Assembly: GCA_963973455.1 (NCBI GenBank)
Contig: CAXAZF010000007.1
Span: 124,001 to 188,000, forward strand
Length of the DNA: 64,000 nt
Direction of reading: 5' to 3'
Source: Marixanthomonas sp002364245
GTDB lineage: Bacteria > Bacteroidota > Bacteroidia > Flavobacteriales > Flavobacteriaceae
Shown here: positions 61,858 to 64,000 of the stretch, one piece after another
How positions within the stretch are numbered: position 1 is the stretch's first letter
Layout: each line of letters starts with the position of its first letter
Made by a program: the position numbers and the translations under genes
Notes under the pieces: model-generated
The model's database searches: none
The model's input: the letters and a program-made list of their open reading frames with translations, nothing else
Told to the model about the DNA's origin: nothing

Positions 61858-63780
61858 ATGCAGTTTCAACACCCAGAACTTCTTTACGCCCTCTTTTTAC
61901 TGCTCATCCCCATATTTATCCATCTTTTTCAATTACGCCGTTTTAAACAAGTAGACTTTACCAATGTTGCTTTTTTAAAGAAAGTAACTATACAAACGCG
62001 TAAAAGTTCACAGCTTAAAAAGTGGATCACCCTTTTATTGCGCCTATTAGCATTAGCCTGCATTATAATTGCATTTGCCCAACCATTTACCGCCACCAAA
62101 ACAGCGTTGAATACCGAAAAAGAAACGGTTCTGTACATTGACAACTCCTTTAGTATGCAAGCAAAAGGGACAAATGGACCGTTGCTAAACCGAAGCTTAC
62201 AAGAACTGTACAACTTACAAATACCTTCAGAAAAAATCAGTTGGTTTACCAACAATTCAACCCATAAAAATGTTTCATTACAAGATTTTACAAGTGAAAT
62301 CCTTTCTGTTTCATACTCACAAGGACAATTATCACTTTCGGAAGTAATACTGAAAGCAAACCAACTTTTTTCAGATTCTGAAGCATCAGATAAACGATTG
62401 ATCCTTATTTCAGATTTTCAACAAAACGAAACCTTCCCGGAAGTCCCTGAAAATGTAACCATTAATACCGTGCAGTTACAACCGGTAAACACCAATAACA
62501 TAGCTGTGGATTCTGTTTATATTTCTTCAAAAAACGGAAACAATATTCAGCTTAAAGTGGATGTTTCAACAAGTGGTGACGTGCCGGAAAGTGTCCCTGT
62601 TTCACTATTTAATGGAAAAACACTGGTGGCAAAAACCGCAGTTAATTTTTCATCAAACAACACCAATACCACGGTTTTTGATATTGAAAACACTTCAGAC
62701 TTTAAAGGAAGGTTAGAAATCACAGACCCTAACCTACCCTATGACAATAACTTGTTTTTCAGCATCAATGCGCCTAAAAAAATAAAAGTCCTTTCTATTA
62801 ACGAAGCCGATTCCGGTTTTTTACAGCGGTTGTTTAACCAAGAAGAATTTGAGTACACCCAACAAACCCAAAACAGTCTAAATTATAACGAAATTCCCAA
62901 TAAAGATTTTATTGTCATAAACGGGCTTACTTCTATTCCCGCATCGCTGGTTACCGCTATACAATCCTTCAGTGCTAATGGTGGTAGCGTGTTGGTAATC
63001 CCTTCAGAACAAGCAGAGATAAACGATTATAATAATTTGTTAGCTACGTTAGGAATGGGAAGTTTTTCAGGGAAGTTTTCTTCTGAAAAGCAGATTACAC
63101 AAATTGTTTTCGACCATCCGTTGTACCAAAACGTTTTTGAAAAAAGGGTAGTAAACTTTCAATATCCTACTGTAAATTCCTATTACCAAGCCAATACCAA
63201 TGCTACTTCTGTTCTAAACTATGAAGATGGAAAGCCGTTTATATTTCAGAAAAGCAACACCTACTTTTTAAGTGCCCCTATTAATCTGGAAAATTCAAAT
63301 TTTCAAAACTCACCATTAATAGTACCAACGTTCTACAATATGGCGCAGCAAAGTTTGGCATTGCCTAATTTGTATTACACCATCGGGAAACTGAATAAAT
63401 TTGATGTTCCCGTTCAATTAATGGAAGATGAAATACTTAAAATTAAAGACAGTAGCAATGTGTTTATTCCATTACAACAAACTAAAGCCAATAAAGTAGC
63501 AGTAACAACTATTGAAGAACCCGCTACTTCCGGTACTTTTGATATAGTAAAAGAGACATACTTTATTACGAATATTAGTTATAACTTTAACCGAAACGAA
63601 AGCAATTTACAGTATTTAAACACTGAAAACTGGAACGGTGTAAATAATAATGCATCCATTTCAGAACTTTTTGATAGTATAACAGAAGCAAATAATATAA
63701 ACAGTTTTTGGAAATGGTTTGTTATTTTTGCGGTACTGTTCTTATTAATAGAGATGCTGGTTTTAAAATTTTTCAAGTAA
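61858..63780 (+). CDS. BatA-domain membrane protein
   Basis: 640 residues. The N-terminal BatA region (MQFQHPELLYALFLLLIPIFIHLFQLRRF, then LKKWITLLLRLLALACIIIAFAQPF) has two membrane helices. A long periplasmic part includes a von Willebrand-like stretch (VLYIDNSFSMQAKG, LILISDFQQNE) and a C-terminal membrane helix (FVIFAVLFLLIEMLVLKFF). Members of the aerotolerance group work with MoxR ATPases; none is in the window. It precedes the dihydroorotase gene in the usual flavobacterial order. Confidence 0.9.
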   Translation: MQFQHPELLYALFLLLIPIFIHLFQLRRFKQVDFTNVAFLKKVTIQTRKSSQLKKWITLLLRLLALACIIIAFAQPFTATKTALNTEKETVLYIDNSFSMQAKGTNGPLLNRSLQELYNLQIPSEKISWFTNNSTHKNVSLQDFTSEILSVSYSQGQLSLSEVILKANQLFSDSEASDKRLILISDFQQNETFPEVPENVTINTVQLQPVNTNNIAVDSVYISSKNGNNIQLKVDVSTSGDVPESVPVSLFNGKTLVAKTAVNFSSNNTNTTVFDIENTSDFKGRLEITDPNLPYDNNLFFSINAPKKIKVLSINEADSGFLQRLFNQEEFEYTQQTQNSLNYNEIPNKDFIVINGLTSIPASLVTAIQSFSANGGSVLVIPSEQAEINDYNNLLATLGMGSFSGKFSSEKQITQIVFDHPLYQNVFEKRVVNFQYPTVNSYYQANTNATSVLNYEDGKPFIFQKSNTYFLSAPINLENSNFQNSPLIVPTFYNMAQQSLALPNLYYTIGKLNKFDVPVQLMEDEILKIKDSSNVFIPLQQTKANKVAVTTIEEPATSGTFDIVKETYFITNISYNFNRNESNLQYLNTENWNGVNNNASISELFDSITEANNINSFWKWFVIFAVLFLLIEMLVLKFFK

Positions 63781-63831
63781 TGCTTAAGTTGAACCTCATA
63801 ACACGAAAGTCTGCTAACTAAAAGAAAACCA

Positions 63832-64000
63832 ATGGATATACTTATAAAAGCCGCAACCATACTGGACCCTCAAAGCAAACACCATACTAAAAAGAGGGAT
63901 ATACTTATTGAAAACGGTACGATTAAAAAGATTGCAGCAACACTTAAAAACCCTAAAAAAGTAAAAGAGGTTTCTTTAGAAAACCTGCACGTTTCGCAAG
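63832..64000 (+). CDS. Dihydroorotase, N-terminal part (cut by window end)
   Basis: 56 codons visible from ATG 63832: MDILIKAATILDPQSKHH, then KKRDILIENGTIKKIA. This is the first beta sheet of amidohydrolases of the dihydroorotase/allantoinase group. The metal-binding HxH motif lies beyond the window. The enzyme would close carbamoyl aspartate to dihydroorotate in pyrimidine synthesis. The call rests on the N-terminus and on the BatA neighbour. Confidence 0.75.
   Translation, partial: MDILIKAATILDPQSKHHTKKRDILIENGTIKKIAATLKNPKKVKEVSLENLHVSQ

Noticed and set aside
1..64000. CRISPR array, rRNA operon, insertion sequence or complete prophage
   Set aside because: No regularly spaced repeats, no rRNA-like sequence, no transposase or integrase frames, and only two tail-tube genes of phage type were seen.

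Overview
The window is a chromosomal stretch from a member of the Bacteroidota, almost certainly a marine-type Flavobacteriaceae. Three things point there. The DNA is AT-rich, with few Shine-Dalgarno sites. Promoters fit the Bacteroidota pattern (TTTG, about 20 bp, TAnnTTTG). The gene families and their order are also flavobacterial: amidase/MlaD/Fe-S, ParE/ParC, ferredoxin/acyl-CoA reductase/SerC/SerA/DUF937/DUF6146/DUF6787, BatA/dihydroorotase. I do not name a genus.

Layout. 0-4.7 kb: end of a cell-wall amidase gene, MlaD lipid-transport protein, and the two halves of an Fe-S oxidoreductase separated by a hydrolase and a small HAD phosphatase. 4.8-17.6 kb: housekeeping and stress genes (S15-type peptidase, pseudouridine synthase, ribosome hibernation factor, TerC, aconitase, nitroreductase, NADP oxidoreductase, FNT channel, MFS exporter, universal stress protein). 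17.7-25.8 kb: the accessory part. It holds a 1207-residue AT-rich orphan protein with a C-terminal PD-(D/E)XK nuclease site, an aberrant tRNA-like gene, two DEAD-box helicases of which one has lost motifs I-II by an in-frame deletion, a DnaJ-KTSC protein, and two orphan phage-type tail-tube genes. 25.9-33.2 kb: glyoxalase-fold protein, ECF sigma factor with a membrane partner, a GC-rich REP-like inverted repeat, a flavin monooxygenase, two cold-shock proteins, a decayed response-regulator remnant, an Lrp regulator, an M14 carboxypeptidase and an XRE regulator. 33.3-41.6 kb: hybrid histidine kinase, MscL, topoisomerase IV (ParC, ParE), and CbpA-like DnaJ followed by what looks like an internally deleted CbpM. 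41.7-52.6 kb: glycosyltransferase, PAP2 phosphatase, YchF, duplicated hydrolases flanked by duplicated secreted proteins, ferredoxin, acyl-CoA reductase, SerC/SerA. 52.7-56.1 kb: a four-gene envelope cluster ending in a TonB receptor with a His/Asp/Glu-rich loop, probably for a metal ion. 56.2-64 kb: FolE, MsrA, a LolD-like ATPase, a TIGR02757 protein, two tandem GAF histidine kinases, a BatA protein and the start of dihydroorotase.

No integrase, transposase, CRISPR array or rRNA was seen. Convergent gene pairs are usually separated by one strong hairpin that can serve both strands. The most unusual features are the orphan nuclease protein next to the class I tRNA-like gene with a serine anticodon, the orphan tail-tube pair, and several genes caught in decay or shrinkage (helicase, CbpM, response regulator, a small membrane peptide that lacks a normal start codon).
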